Source of the DNA: Discostella pseudostelligera
Taxonomy: Eukaryota > Bacillariophyta > Thalassiosirophyceae > Thalassiosirales > Thalassiosiraceae
Assembly (NCBI GenBank): GCA_036940085.1
Contig: JALLBK010000436.1
Coordinates: forward strand, 1 to 47,746
DNA length: 47,746 nucleotides
Reading direction: 5' to 3'
The notes under the pieces are model-generated. The model was given only the letters and a program-made list of their open reading frames with translations, did not search any database and was not told the DNA's origin. The position numbers were made by a program, and so were the translations under genes. Positions 30,417 to 40,558 of this stretch are shown piece by piece (position 1 is the stretch's first letter; every line of letters starts with the position of its first letter).

Positions 30417-31433
30417 ATGGCGCCGTCATTTGTCGCCTCTGATGAAGATGCGGACATGATGGACATGAATTCTGGTACTGGTACTGCTGTCCCCATCGCC
30501 GACGCTACCATCTCAAGCAGTTGCCTGCAGCTGCAGTCGGGTCCGGCTGTGGACACTCACACTATCAATTCCATTCAATTCCCAATCGAAGTATTCTCCT
30601 CTGATCATCCGGCTGTGTATGGGAAGAAAGGTGAACCAGGCAGCTCTCCCCATCGCAAAAGTCGGGGGCGACGAACTGCCGCACACAAGAGAAGCCATTG
30701 TTCGGAAATAAACACGTCGGGTCGTTGGACCGCAGCAGAGCACAATGCCTTCCTACGAGGACTCAAGATATTTGGAAGAGAATGGAAAAAGGTAGTAACT
30801 TGCATTCCAACTAGAACGTCTGCACAGATTCGGAGCCACGCACAGAAATATTTCGCCAAGCAATCGAAAGAACATCTGCAGCAATTTAATACCGCTGATG
30901 ATAATCATCCATCGACGTTTCTACATTGTGGTAAACCGTCCAATTCTGAGTCTCTTATTAATCATTCGATGTCCAAATCAATTATTGAAGTAATGAACTC
31001 GATTGCAAACAATCCGTCATCAATAGAGATTCGAGTTTGCGCAACGTTAGCGTCGCTCCGAGAACGACACAAGGCGCTTGAGGAAAGACTCCACGCAGCC
31101 CGTGCATCTCCCTTATGCGAACTTCCAGTGCAATCAGAGAATGCAGTCATGGGTCCAGCCACAGCGGCGCTGGCACAAGAGCAGAAATCACTTCGCAAGG
31201 CAGCTGAAGCTCGGTACGAGCTGAAGAAGCGTCAACTCCAACTCCAGCGAGCCAAACAACAAGCTACCCCAGACGTAGAAGCAACCTCCTGTGCCTTAGT
31301 ATCTCTCGCTTCAATGCGATCTTACGGTGGCTTCGATTCGCGCGACGTGATTGCATTGAGCATGCTCGGTGGAAATTTGGGTAAAGAAAGTATCACATGG
31401 AGTACTGAACGCTCAAGACCAGGCCATGAATAG
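30417..31433 (+). CDS. SHAQKYF-type single-MYB transcription factor
   Basis: Starting at the ATG at 30417 the protein has 338 aa. A MYB repeat spans about residues 98-145 (GRWTAAEHNAFLRGLKIFGR, EWKKVVTCIPTRTSAQIRSH) and ends in AQKYF, the SHAQKYF signature of the plant CCA1/RVE-like and stramenopile MYB1R class. A basic stretch just before it (HRKSRGRRTAAHKRSH) is a likely nuclear signal. The C-terminal third is rich in Ala, Arg, Glu and Gln and includes RKAAEARYELKKRQLQLQRA, probably a coiled coil. No second MYB repeat is present. It is a nuclear DNA-binding regulator; members of this class often bind GATA-core elements, but targets here are unknown. It is convergent with the riboflavin gene. 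Confidence 0.85.
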   Translation: MAPSFVASDEDADMMDMNSGTGTAVPIADATISSSCLQLQSGPAVDTHTINSIQFPIEVFSSDHPAVYGKKGEPGSSPHRKSRGRRTAAHKRSHCSEINTSGRWTAAEHNAFLRGLKIFGREWKKVVTCIPTRTSAQIRSHAQKYFAKQSKEHLQQFNTADDNHPSTFLHCGKPSNSESLINHSMSKSIIEVMNSIANNPSSIEIRVCATLASLRERHKALEERLHAARASPLCELPVQSENAVMGPATAALAQEQKSLRKAAEARYELKKRQLQLQRAKQQATPDVEATSCALVSLASMRSYGGFDSRDVIALSMLGGNLGKESITWSTERSRPGHE

Positions 31434-31771
31434 AGAAATATCAGGTCACAATTCAAGATCAATGTCGACAAACAATACGTCACCCTGTCATGCACCACCT
31501 TTTCATTTTGCATACAAATGAATGTAAACCGAAATGCACTCCTTCAAAAGTTTCAACAATATGCACACAAAGAATCGAAGGGACCGTGCACTTTCCCTGT
31601 ACAAAGTATGATGTATCACGTTCACTTCCAATAAGCAACATACCGCATAGAATAATAGAGAGTTGATTGGAAGAATGTTAGATGTAGTAATCATAGAGAC
31701 AAATAATACTAATAACAGATGCAGAACTGATTTGCAGTCGCTATTAATTTTGATGGCGTTTAATTGTTCCC
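31434..31771. other. Convergent 3' flanks
   Basis: The stretch between the MYB and riboflavin stop codons is AT-rich, and I see nothing in it. Confidence 0.5.
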
Positions 31772-33816
31772 TCACAGCCCCGTGTCCCGTCGATACTGTT
31801 GTAAATCTGCAATGCTCGTCAAAACATAGCCCCTCTTTTTGCAGAACCGCTTCAACTCAGGCAACCTCGCCATTTCTGTTGGATTCTCCTCCGAAACAAT
31901 TTCACACAACAGACCCGCAGGCGATGAGCCAGCCAACCTTGCAAAATCTACGGCAGCTTCTGTGTGTCCATCACGAGCTAATACTCCGTTTTCCCTTGCC
32001 CTCAAGGGAAATATATGCCCAGGACGATGAAAGTCACTAGGTTTCGAATCCTCTCTTGCCAACATCACACTCGTTATTGAACGATCTCGTGCACTGATAC
32101 CAGTTGATATTCCTTTGGACCGAAATCGAAAAGAAATTGAGCCGAGACGAAAGATTTGATATCAGGCATGCACGAGGCAATCGACAACGTACCATGCTCT
32201 TTGGTTGCATCCACTGAAACACTAAACGCTGTCCCCTTTGGATCCTCATTGTTCACCACCATAGGTGGCAGCTCCAACTCATCCATCCTCTTGCCTTCCA
32301 TGCCGATGCAGATCACACCCGACGAATACCTTATGAACTCAGCCATTGTTTCAGGAGTACACAAATCGGCTGCCATGATAAAATCTCCTTCATTTTCACG
32401 GCTTTCATCATCCACAACCACAATCAATTCCCCACGTGCAATAGATGCGATTGCGTCTTCTACAGATTTGCGTCCGAAGCAGTATCCATCCTTCGCGGCT
32501 TTCACCCCCGTTTGATTCGGATCATCCATGAGCGCTCCCGCAACTGCCGCTGCCGCCATCTCTTCGCCATCGGAAATGTATTTCTCCGCCACCGGATGTT
32601 CTTTATCGGACGATAAGATAGACCCAGGTGACGACGATAACATCGATCCAAAATTTGTATGATTCATTCTATCCTTCTTCGTCTCCAGATATTTCCGATT
32701 GTAAGGATTTGCCTTTGGTACCACCATGGGAATTGTCCCGGCCACATCTACACCCAATGCAGTAAGTCGTTCAATCTTTCGTGGATTATTCGTCATTAGA
32801 CGGATAGAGTCAATGCCCAAATCCTTCAATAGCGAAGGCACAACTCCATATTTTCGTGCATCTTCGGGGAAGCCAAGATGGGTGTTGGCATCCACTGTGT
32901 CGAGTCCTACATCCTGGAGTGCGTAAGCGGCTACTTTGTTTGCAAGACCAATACCACGCCCCTCTTGCTGGAGGTAGATTATAGCACCCCCGTTTTCCCG
33001 GATGTATTCTAGCGACATCCTAAGCTGTTCCCGACAATCACATCTATTGAAGAGTGCATCCGATATGAGTAACATGCATCCAATATTCTCAACGTTAAAA
33101 ACGAATAAAAGTGCTCACCTCTGACTACCAAATACCTCACTTGTAAAGCACTGATCATGTATCCTAACCGGTACCTCCTTTGCTCCACCCTCTTCTCCTC
33201 CAAAGGGTGGTTTATCTGTGCAGTAAATCACACAAGGTTCACTACCCAATCCAGCCCCAGCCCCTAATGGATTAGGCTCTCGTGACATGTCTTCGAACTC
33301 TTCAATACGATAGGCACGGATGCGATAATGACCGAATTCGTTTGGAAGATTAGTCTCGGCAACGTAGGTTGCAGGAATTATAGCATCGGAAAATCCTCCG
33401 GGAGTGAGAATGGTCTTTTTCGATTTGCCAGCAGGAGGATGAGCGCCATTGGCAGTGATGGAAGGGCTAGCAACATCGACTGACTTCCACTTATTGTCAA
33501 CGTATAATCCGTTTAGAGGTTGGATCAGCGGTGAGGGAATATTATTATCTACCTTGACTTGATCTTCTTTCTCCGACTGTTGTTTGTTGTTGTCTGACGA
33601 TGATGCAGATGACATGTCACTCTCTGACACAGCGGCATGCACCGACAAGTTCGAGTAGGGGATGCTGCCCAAACTTCTCTTTTTCCCACCCACATGTGCT
33701 CCACCACGTGTCCCCCAAGGTGATAAATTGCTAGGCGACGATGCTAATGCTTGGACGATGACGACGGCGCATGTCAACAGTCCGAGGAAAACTATGGATG
33801 ACTTTTTGAGTATCAT
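31772..33816 (-). CDS. RIBA: Bifunctional GTP cyclohydrolase II / DHBP synthase (riboflavin synthesis)
   Basis: Three exons (33119-33816, 32193-33043, 31772-32112) give 629 aa from the Met before a signal-like segment (MILKKSSIVFLGLLTCAVVI); an upstream ATG at 33945 would give 672. GTP cyclohydrolase II comes first: VRIHDQCFTSEVFGSQR joined to CDCREQL across intron 1 (three zinc-ligand Cys), YLQQEGRGIGLANKVAAYAL, DTVDANTHLGFPEDARKYG and MTNNPRKIERL. DHBP synthase follows: VVVDDESRENEGDFIMAADL, TGISARDRSIT (recreated by intron 2) and RPGHIFPLRARENGVLARDG with HTEAAVD. The two activities start riboflavin synthesis from GTP and ribulose 5-phosphate. The N-terminal signal suggests plastid targeting. 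The domain order is the reverse of bacterial and plant RibBA. Confidence 0.93.
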
Positions 33817-34610
33817 GCGATTGGAATTATTTGGGCCTTGGCAGCGGGAAGCCATTACAGGATGACACATTATTCTATGGGATCGACGCCTGCTCGGTGC
33901 TTGTCGACATTCTAAGCAGAGGGTAGTATTGACTGACATGGTCATGGTGCGTACTACTCCTATGAGAAGAAGATGTTGGTATTGGGGCCTTCACCTTCAT
34001 CATCGTCATCGACGAGAGCGAAGAACGAAGGATGTGCGTGTGCGGTGTACGTGGGAGGAAGGATGGAAAGTGGCGGGAGCTTGGACATAAGCGACACGTG
34101 GAGCAGAGAAGGACCACACAAGCGCTGAATTTTGGTGGCGTACAGACGCTTGCACCTCATCCAGCGACCGTTCTGCGATTCAGTGCAAAGTTTAACGTTG
34201 ACTACTACCACGTGGAAGATCGTTACCGCCATGGGCACAAAACATAATATCATGCAATTATACTCCTAGGAGTATCAAATAATACCTCATCTGCTTCCAA
34301 CTTAAATACGATGCTATTAATCTAATCAAACCCGAGGGTCTACATCATCGATGCACCAGGGTTGACCAATTTCAGCCGCTTGAACCTTAAATAACCCTCT
34401 CCATCATGGAGTAGACGATTGCGTGGCAAGGCAGGGCTCCATAAAGGAGTAATCTGGAGAAATTCACATCCGGATAGGAGTATATAATATTCATGGCGAC
34501 CGATTCTCCATAGATACTTGAGCAATTTCTATCGATGTTTCAACTAGTGATTGATGTCAGGACAAAGGAAGTTCCAGTCAATACTTATGGATATGCAACT
34601 GCTTCCGACA
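33817..34610. other. Intergenic: riboflavin-gene promoter and TIM50 3' flank
   Basis: The first 129 bases could be coding if the upstream ATG at 33945 is used. CACGTG cores lie at 34095-34100 and 34209-34214. A minus-strand open frame at 34340-34525 begins with TTG and shows no family features, so I do not call it. Confidence 0.45.
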
Positions 34611-35951
34611 TTAAACACTCTTCTTCTTTTCGGCTTGCTTCTTCATCATGACTTCATTCCACAACCCAAACTTCTCCTTATTATGTTCCTCTTGCTGTTT
34701 CTGCCTCCGCTGTAGCCATCCTATCACTCCAGACTCCGATGCTTCCGAAGGCGGAGCACTTCCCACCAAATCCTTTGCAGTCAATTGCTGCCGCTGCCCA
34801 TCACCATCACCCATGATATTTGGAGGAAGTTCAGGTGGTGGCAAACTATTCCTCGTTGGCGCAAATGACCCCAACCCTCTTTGGGAAGTCTGCTGCATTC
34901 TTACCCTGAGATCATTCACACGACGTTCATGTTCCGCTGCAATTTCATCAGCGTCCATCCCCTGGAATTGTCGCAATAGACTCGGAATGTCCTCGTATCC
35001 CTCACGAGAAATTTCCACAAGAAGGGGAGTAATGCGTTCCAGAGTATCATCCTCTACATCAGGATTGTCATATGGTTTTACCCGTATCAAATTCTCAGGC
35101 TGAAATTGCAAAGCGTCCGGATCATCATCCAATGCAATCACTTTGCGTAGGGGTCGATTCAGCCAGGATAAATCTTTGCAGTGAACCCCATTGTGATAAC
35201 TGGTAGAATCACGGAATAGTCGGTGCATGACATATCCCTTTGGATCGAGTGATTCCACGACAGGTCCGGCAAGGCCATCGGGGGATGGCGTCCAGAGAAC
35301 AATTTCGTAATATTGAGCCATTAATGAGAGGAATTTGTCCACTCCAGGCCGCTTCGCATGACGCCATCCATATTTACGATCCCAAGTAGAACAAACCAGA
35401 GTACTCTCAAGATCTATCACCAAGCATGGCGGTGCTGGAAAGTCGGGTGGGATGTTGGGAATTTGGTTCCAATCCGGCAATAGCTTCGTCCGAGCGGGTT
35501 TGGCAAATTCTTCAATCTTATCCGTCAATCCAATCATTTTACTCAGTTTGGCGGGAGGGCTCTCGTCATCGACAATCCCCCAACCAATCAGTGCCGTTGG
35601 GATAAGCACGGCAGCGTACCATCCGAACCGTGTCGCATCAAACATTGGACCCGACATATGATGTGCAGATGTTCCCCCAGATGCAGTAGCGGTCTGACCG
35701 GCCTTGCCTTCCGCATGCCCACCCGTTCCCATACTGATGAAAGCGTTGGCACGTTCCTTCCGTGCTGCTCGTCTCGCAGCTCTCTCCTCTTTCGTCACGG
35801 CCTGCCGTGCGGTGGAGGAGGTGGCTGAGGGTTTGGCGACGGTCGACTGTAGGCAAAAAATATTTTTGACGCAATTGGGGTTTTGGAAGTGAGATGATTT
35901 GCTGCTATTTAATGTCAACCTCGCTACACGGAGCGAGGAAGATAACATCAT
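34611..35951 (-). CDS. TIM50: TIM50-like mitochondrial inner-membrane translocase subunit
   Basis: This single-exon gene encodes 446 aa. The N-terminus (MMLSSSLRVARLTLNSSKSS) is a mitochondrial presequence. One TM segment follows (FGWYAAVLIPTALIGWGI, near residues 110-128). The NIF/FCP1-like phosphatase fold comes next: PCLVIDLESTLVCSTWDRKY, HAKRPGVDKFLSLMAQYYEI, LWTPSPDGLAGPVVESLDP, FRDSTSYHNGVHCKDLSWL, then ALDDDPDALQFQPENLIRV. The catalytic DxDxT motif reads DLEST, so phosphatase activity is unlikely, as in other TIM50 proteins. TIM50 is the presequence receptor of the TIM23 complex facing the intermembrane space. The C-terminal 100 residues, rich in Gln, Glu and Lys, extend beyond the conserved domain. 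Confidence 0.93.
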   Translation of the reverse strand: MMLSSSLRVARLTLNSSKSSHFQNPNCVKNIFCLQSTVAKPSATSSTARQAVTKEERAARRAARKERANAFISMGTGGHAEGKAGQTATASGGTSAHHMSGPMFDATRFGWYAAVLIPTALIGWGIVDDESPPAKLSKMIGLTDKIEEFAKPARTKLLPDWNQIPNIPPDFPAPPCLVIDLESTLVCSTWDRKYGWRHAKRPGVDKFLSLMAQYYEIVLWTPSPDGLAGPVVESLDPKGYVMHRLFRDSTSYHNGVHCKDLSWLNRPLRKVIALDDDPDALQFQPENLIRVKPYDNPDVEDDTLERITPLLVEISREGYEDIPSLLRQFQGMDADEIAAEHERRVNDLRVRMQQTSQRGLGSFAPTRNSLPPPELPPNIMGDGDGQRQQLTAKDLVGSAPPSEASESGVIGWLQRRQKQQEEHNKEKFGLWNEVMMKKQAEKKKSV

Positions 35952-36067
35952 GATGCAGATGAGTATTCAATAATTGAAGGCGGCTCGATCAGTTACGGTG
36001 ATCCATCCAATTTCCAATTTCACGATGGAGGAGGCAGAGTTCAATCTTTATCTTTTGGTGATTTTTC

Positions 36068-36113
36068 TTCCCGCCACACCTTCCCGCCGTTTTCGCCACA
36101 ATGTCCTCCCGCC
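36068..36113 (-). promoter_or_regulatory. Cluster of three GGCGGGA-type sites upstream of TIM50
   Basis: TTCCCGCC occurs at 36068-36075 and 36081-36088, and CTCCCGCC at 36106-36113. On the minus strand these read GGCGGGAA/GGCGGGAG, the E2F/DP core. They lie 117-162 bp upstream of the TIM50 start. Binding is inferred. Confidence 0.45.
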
Positions 36114-36336
36114 ATTTTAACGCTCGACGCTGCGCTTTTGCAGCAGGTGAGAGCGAGGCGAGGAGTGAGAATGAGAGCGATTGGACATTGGCCATTGGCC
36201 CTGCTATGCCTTCCATAACCAATCGATCAGTAATAGGTAAAGGGAGAATGGTAGCACCGAATGATAAGTGCAGGTTCTCTCGCTCTTGAGAGAGAGAGAG
36301 TACAATGAGCAGTCGCCGAGCGATCCCGTGTATCAG

Positions 36337-36472
36337 ATGCACAAGTATGAAGTATGCAGGCAGCATCATCATTCCTTCTCTATGGAAGTACGAAATCTTA
36401 ATGTTCGATGCACAAGTATGAAGTATGCAGGCAGCATTCCTTCTCTGTGCAAGTACGAAATCTTAATGTTCG
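36337..36472. repeat. Two-copy tandem repeat (71 and 65 bp)
   Basis: Copies at 36337-36407 and 36408-36472 both start ATGCACAAGTATGAAGTATG and end TACGAAATCTTAATGTTCG. Copy 2 lacks six bases (a CATCAT-type deletion) and has a few substitutions. A third copy starts at 36473 but diverges after ATGCACA. The repeat lies just downstream of eL13 and seems non-coding. Confidence 0.92.
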
Positions 36473-36627
36473 ATGCACATCCCGTTCCAATCATCCGATT
36501 TATCACAATAGACAATAGAATAGAGATTGTTGCATTCACAAATGGTACACAGCTAGAAACAAATCAGCTCTTGAACATAATTCTCTCTTAATAATCGCAC
36601 TGGTATTGATCTATATTTCACCAGAAT

Positions 36628-37251
36628 TTACTTGTCCTTGCGGTTGATAACAGCAATTCGGTATCCGGCCACCTTCGTCTCCTTCCTGGCAATTCGCATA
36701 GCAGTGTAAGCACCAACCTCTTGCGATGGAACATCGGCCATGACAATATCCTTTGATGGCCCAGCAAGAGGAAGGACGGTTCCCTTCAATTGTGTGGCAG
36801 CCTTGCATTCTTCGGCGGTAGAATCGCCCTTCTTCACCTTACTCAAACGCTTCTTGGGGAAGACGATGAGCTTGCTCTTGTACTCCTCAAGACGAGCAAG
36901 GTTGGCAGCGAGAGATTCCGCGCATCGGTTGGTACGGCGGTGATCGACGGCAATACCCACCGTTCGGGCGTACTGGGCGGTCAAGCCAGCCGCCTTCAAT
37001 TCCTCAATGGTGAATCCCTTCCCAAGACGGACCTTGGCAGAGTAACGCTGCGTAGGGCAGTGCACGGCAGGGCGGAGGAGTTGGAGGGGTCGGGGTGCGA
37101 TTTTCGCAGCCTTGGCGGCACGAGCAAGACGACGAGACTTCTTCTTGCCAGCCTGGTTTAATGTGAGGCGGACCTTGAGTGGACCACGGGAAGACTCACA
37201 GTACTTCTTTCCGCAGTGGATGTTGGGGATGATATTATTATGCTTCACCAT
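36628..37251 (-). CDS. RPL13: 60S ribosomal protein eL13
   Basis: This single-exon gene encodes 207 aa, the normal length. The family start MVKHNNIIPNIHCGKKYCES is followed by VRLTLNQAGKKKSRRLARAA, KIAPRPLQLLRPAVHCPTQR, VRLGKGFTIEELKAAGL, GIAVDHRRTNRCAESLAAN and YKSKLIVFPKKRLSKVKKGD. eL13 is a eukaryote-specific protein of the large cytosolic ribosomal subunit that contacts 28S rRNA. It is divergent from the uS15 gene across about 1 kb. Confidence 0.97.
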   Translation of the reverse strand: MVKHNNIIPNIHCGKKYCESSRGPLKVRLTLNQAGKKKSRRLARAAKAAKIAPRPLQLLRPAVHCPTQRYSAKVRLGKGFTIEELKAAGLTAQYARTVGIAVDHRRTNRCAESLAANLARLEEYKSKLIVFPKKRLSKVKKGDSTAEECKAATQLKGTVLPLAGPSKDIVMADVPSQEVGAYTAMRIARKETKVAGYRIAVINRKDK

Positions 37252-38289
37252 CTTGAATTATTTCTGTATAGTTGTTTGAATTTGATGATGAAAGACGGAA
37301 AAGAAGTTAGAATAACATGAATTCGTTGAGACGGAGACGGCGATGGCCCACGATATTGTGATCAATTCGTCGCAGCAGAGCTCATCTCTCGAACAGACCA
37401 AAACCATCCACCCGAGTGCTTAATCGACAAGAGCAAATATCGTCGTGACGGCCTCCACCAATTGCAGCTGCATCGACACATCCATCCACCGGTGCTCTGA
37501 CTTCGCGCCAGAGGTACGGTAATGCAGCTACAATGGCAACATCCAACCTCGTTCCCCGAATCTTCCTACCCATTATCTTCCCTATCAAAGAAGCCAAATA
37601 CGAAGAGCATCGCACCTTATTGATAACACTGCACCTCCAACGCGGCTATGGATGTTGTTGCCAGCGACGGGAGATGTTGCTTTGCGCGCGGAGGCCATCG
37701 TAGCAATTTCAAGTAAAGAGCGGTAAGTGGATCATACTAATTCCTACGATTGTTCTCTACGTAAGAAACAGACAGACCACCACTGCCGACGATCACCTTC
37801 ACCTTCACCATACCATAGCACACCCACACCCACACCCACAGCAACAAGCAAAACCAACAACCAAGGAAATCAAGGCACAAGAGAGAGGAACCTCATAATT
37901 TTGCACTTGTTGCTGTATCGATAAATAACACCAATCAATGTGAGTTGCGCGGTAACTCCCCTCCTCTTGGATGGGTCTGAGTGGCTGCCTTCTACACGCT
38001 GGTGAGAGGTTAACAGCAATGGCCGCCATGGTCTCTTCCATTCTGGATCCTACGCGGTGCACTCGTCGAGGCGTCGTCAGTCGTCGTTCATCTGAGACCT
38101 GAGCACAGTACAATCACTTGGATGACGGTCGAGACGCTCTCGGTGTGCGCTGCAGTAGGTCCGATGGTCCGGTCCATTAGCTGTCTTTCCTCGCCACGTT
38201 AGATGTGCATACTGGAAAAAAAGAAATGGTCGTTTGCTCGTCGTTTTCTATTTACTAATGAAATTCTTTGTCGTTCATCCAATAACAGC
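37252..38289. promoter_or_regulatory. Divergent ribosomal-protein promoter region (eL13/uS15)
   Basis: These 1038 bases separate two ribosomal protein genes facing apart. CACACC repeats lie near 37820-37840. The bases just before the uS15 ATG end in AACAG, so a 5'-UTR intron is possible. Small open frames here do not resemble known proteins. Confidence 0.5.
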
Positions 38290-38745
38290 ATGGGACGCAT
38301 GCACGCACCAGGAAAGGGTATCTCCAAGAGTGCCCGCCCCTACAAACGCACCCCACCCAGCTGGTGCAAGGTCTCCTCCGCGGATGTCGAGGAGCACGTA
38401 TGCAAGCTCGCCAAGAAGGGTCTCACTCCCTCCCAGATTGGTGTCATCCTTCGTGACTCTCACGGAATCGCCCAAGTCCACACCGTCACCGGACAGAAGA
38501 TTGTTCGCATCCTCAAGGCCAATGGTCTTGCTCCCGAAATTCCCGAGGATTTGTACATGCTTATCAAGAAGGCGGTGCAAGTTCGTAAGCATTTGGAGCG
38601 CAATCGTCAGGATAAGGACTCGAAGTTTCGTCTCATTTTGATCGAAAGCCGCATCCATCGTCTTGCGAGGTATTACCGCACTACCCGCAAGCTTCCCGCG
38701 AACTGGAAGTACGAGAGTGCTACTGCCTCGACCATGGTGGCGTAA
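38290..38745 (+). CDS. RPS13: 40S ribosomal protein uS15 (RPS13)
   Basis: I start at the ATG at 38290 because the family begins [12 protein letters not shown]. The 151-aa product equals the usual length. Conserved segments are [93 protein letters not shown] and [17 protein letters not shown]. It belongs to the small cytosolic ribosomal subunit. The C-terminal -VA is typical of eukaryotic RPS13. Confidence 0.97.
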   Translation: MGRMHAPGKGISKSARPYKRTPPSWCKVSSADVEEHVCKLAKKGLTPSQIGVILRDSHGIAQVHTVTGQKIVRILKANGLAPEIPEDLYMLIKKAVQVRKHLERNRQDKDSKFRLILIESRIHRLARYYRTTRKLPANWKYESATASTMVA

Positions 38746-39192
38746 ATGGAATTAAACTCTATTTATTTCTTCCAATGATGTACACTAGTAATATTATACT
38801 TGAACACAACTCGATTGATAATCTGCTTTCATTGCTGTAAGGCTCAATCGAACATTAACATTCCTACTAAGCGTCGCATTTCTCCAACTGAAAGCATTCG
38901 TTTCCAATCCAGACTGTGTTCATTGGTACTGTCATAATCACTCACCTACGCACTCCTCAGTATGCATTCTGAATGGATCTCCATTCATTCATCTTGCCTC
39001 GATCATCGGTGCAAATATTGAAGTGCACAATAACTAGTACAAGACTTCTTGCCCGCAGCGACGCATTGACGATGGAATAGAAATGGGATAGTTAAAGTTT
39101 CTTTGTTTATGTTGAATTCACACCATTTGTTGATGCTCAACGCTCTCCATTTTGTACATGCTCTACAAGTTGAGTCTAAGCAAGTCTACTTC
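38746..39192. other. Convergent 3' flanks of uS15 and the methyltransferase
   Basis: This AT-rich stretch contains no recognisable coding or RNA gene. Confidence 0.5.
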
Positions 39193-40247
39193 CTACTTCG
39201 TGACTTCGACAATGAACATTGGATCGTTGTACGATTGTCCAGGCACAGATGCAGTAATGTCATATGCTTTCGCAGCGCTGAAACCCGCGTATTTGGAGTA
39301 TCCATTAATAAGTTCGAGATGTTGTCTATCGTTCATATTGAGCCACATGGATATTGCTTTTGATGGGAAACATCGATTTGATTGAGAAATTATAGCTTTG
39401 CCACCCGGCTTTAATACCCGTCGAACCTGTTCAAAGAATTAAAGCAGTAAGAAGATGTGATTTGACGAATAGATGCATCAAAGCAGATCGACGGCAGTCT
39501 CACCTCCTTCATAACTTCGATTGGATGTATCAAGTAATCGATGCTCACTACGCACGTCACAAAATCATAGGTGCTGTCACCATATGGTAATGTAGGATTC
39601 ACATTCAAATTCCTTGCTTCATAGTCTGTCAGTTGATCATTTGCAATCAATTCAAGAGCATTCATACCAGTGCCCGATATCCGTTTCATCTTAGACTTGA
39701 ATTCCAGTGGATAATGTGATACCCAAGAACTGCAAATATCGAGTATGGAACTTCCCGCAGGAATATTGGCCCGATAGTATTGAGTCAAGGCTGCTACTGC
39801 GGGTTCGTCAATATGGTAGACCAATCGAGGCAAATTGTAGAAGTTTTCGTCATCACCTTCATCGGCACGTAAGAAATCCTTCGTCGTGAATGGTGGTTCG
39901 TCAGGCCATTCTTTTACCAGCGATATTGGTCTAGGAGTTGGAAATGAGAAACCCGTCGAGTCTCCGGTAAACCGACGCACGAGAACTCCACGAGTACGTG
40001 GATTGCCATTGGAGTCGGTTCCATATTTCATTTGCACTTCTGACTCGACGTATCTGGGGTTGTTGTCAGCGGCACATGATGTGCCCGCGAGGCAGGTCAT
40101 ACCAGAAAAGAAGATGACGGATGCAGTGGAGTGAATAAAATTGGATCGAGCGATGTGATGTCCTGCGCCGACCCTATTGTTAAGAACTAGTGCGTTGCAT
40201 TTTGATGCCGCCATCGCTGCAAGTCCTAGGAAGCGGAAGCGTGCCAT
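39193..40247 (-). CDS. SAM-dependent methyltransferase, secretory or plastid targeted
   Basis: Exons 39504-40247 and 39193-39426 are joined across a 77-bp intron (GTGAGA...CAG), phase 0, giving 325 aa. Splicing replaces a meaningless tail by VRRVLKPGGKAIISQSNRCF, the class I methyltransferase strand beta-5 region. Motif I is represented by ILDICSSWVSHYP, motif II by LPYGDSTYDFVTCVVSIDYL. An N-terminal signal (MARFRFLGLAAMAASKCNA) suggests entry into the secretory or plastid route. The frame also has an upstream ATG at 40280 adding QRQRQRQSAT from a simple repeat, which I consider less likely. The SSWVSHYP and CFPSKA pattern resembles a family also present in cyanobacteria and plants, as far as I recall. 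The substrate is unknown. Confidence 0.8.
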
Positions 40248-40558
40248 GGTTGCCGACTGCCTTTGCCTTTGCCTTTGCATTTGGCTTTGGCTTTGGCTTT
40301 GGCCTCGCGCGTCTTTATGTCGTCTGTCTGTGCTCTGTGTTCGGATTTCGGCTCAGTCCACGTAGACTGACGTAAGTCGGTTCCATACCAATTCCGCCAG
40401 TATGTCGCACCGGTGGTGGACGGACGTCATTCGGTTCATCTGCGATCTTTGCCAAGAGTTCCCCATCACTTCCAATTTCACCTTGCAGGGGCAAGTGGCA
40501 CTCCTATTGAGCAATACTCATAATCACTTCGATTAGTTTTGATCAACCCCAACTCAAA
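40248..40558. promoter_or_regulatory. Divergent promoter region
   Basis: These 311 bases lie between the methyltransferase and the small plastid protein, facing apart. A TTTGCC/TTTGGC simple repeat at 40260-40305 encodes nothing if the methyltransferase starts at 40247. Confidence 0.45.

Larger units (their letters stand above)
35952..36627. other. Intergenic: TIM50 promoter, tandem repeat, eL13 3' flank
   Basis: These 676 bases hold reverse-oriented E2F-like sites near TIM50 and a two-copy tandem repeat nearer eL13. A GA/CT-rich run surrounds 36280-36300. I see no gene. Confidence 0.5.

Noticed and set aside
34340..34525. 61-residue minus-strand open frame
   Set aside because: It begins with TTG, has no ATG, no intron support and no family features.
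35846..35869. 24-bp GT...AG stretch near the TIM50 N-terminus
   Set aside because: It is too short for a spliceosomal intron, and the frame reads through without disruption.
37727..38113. Small open frames on both strands between eL13 and uS15
   Set aside because: They are simple-sequence driven (CACACC runs) and lie in promoter sequence.
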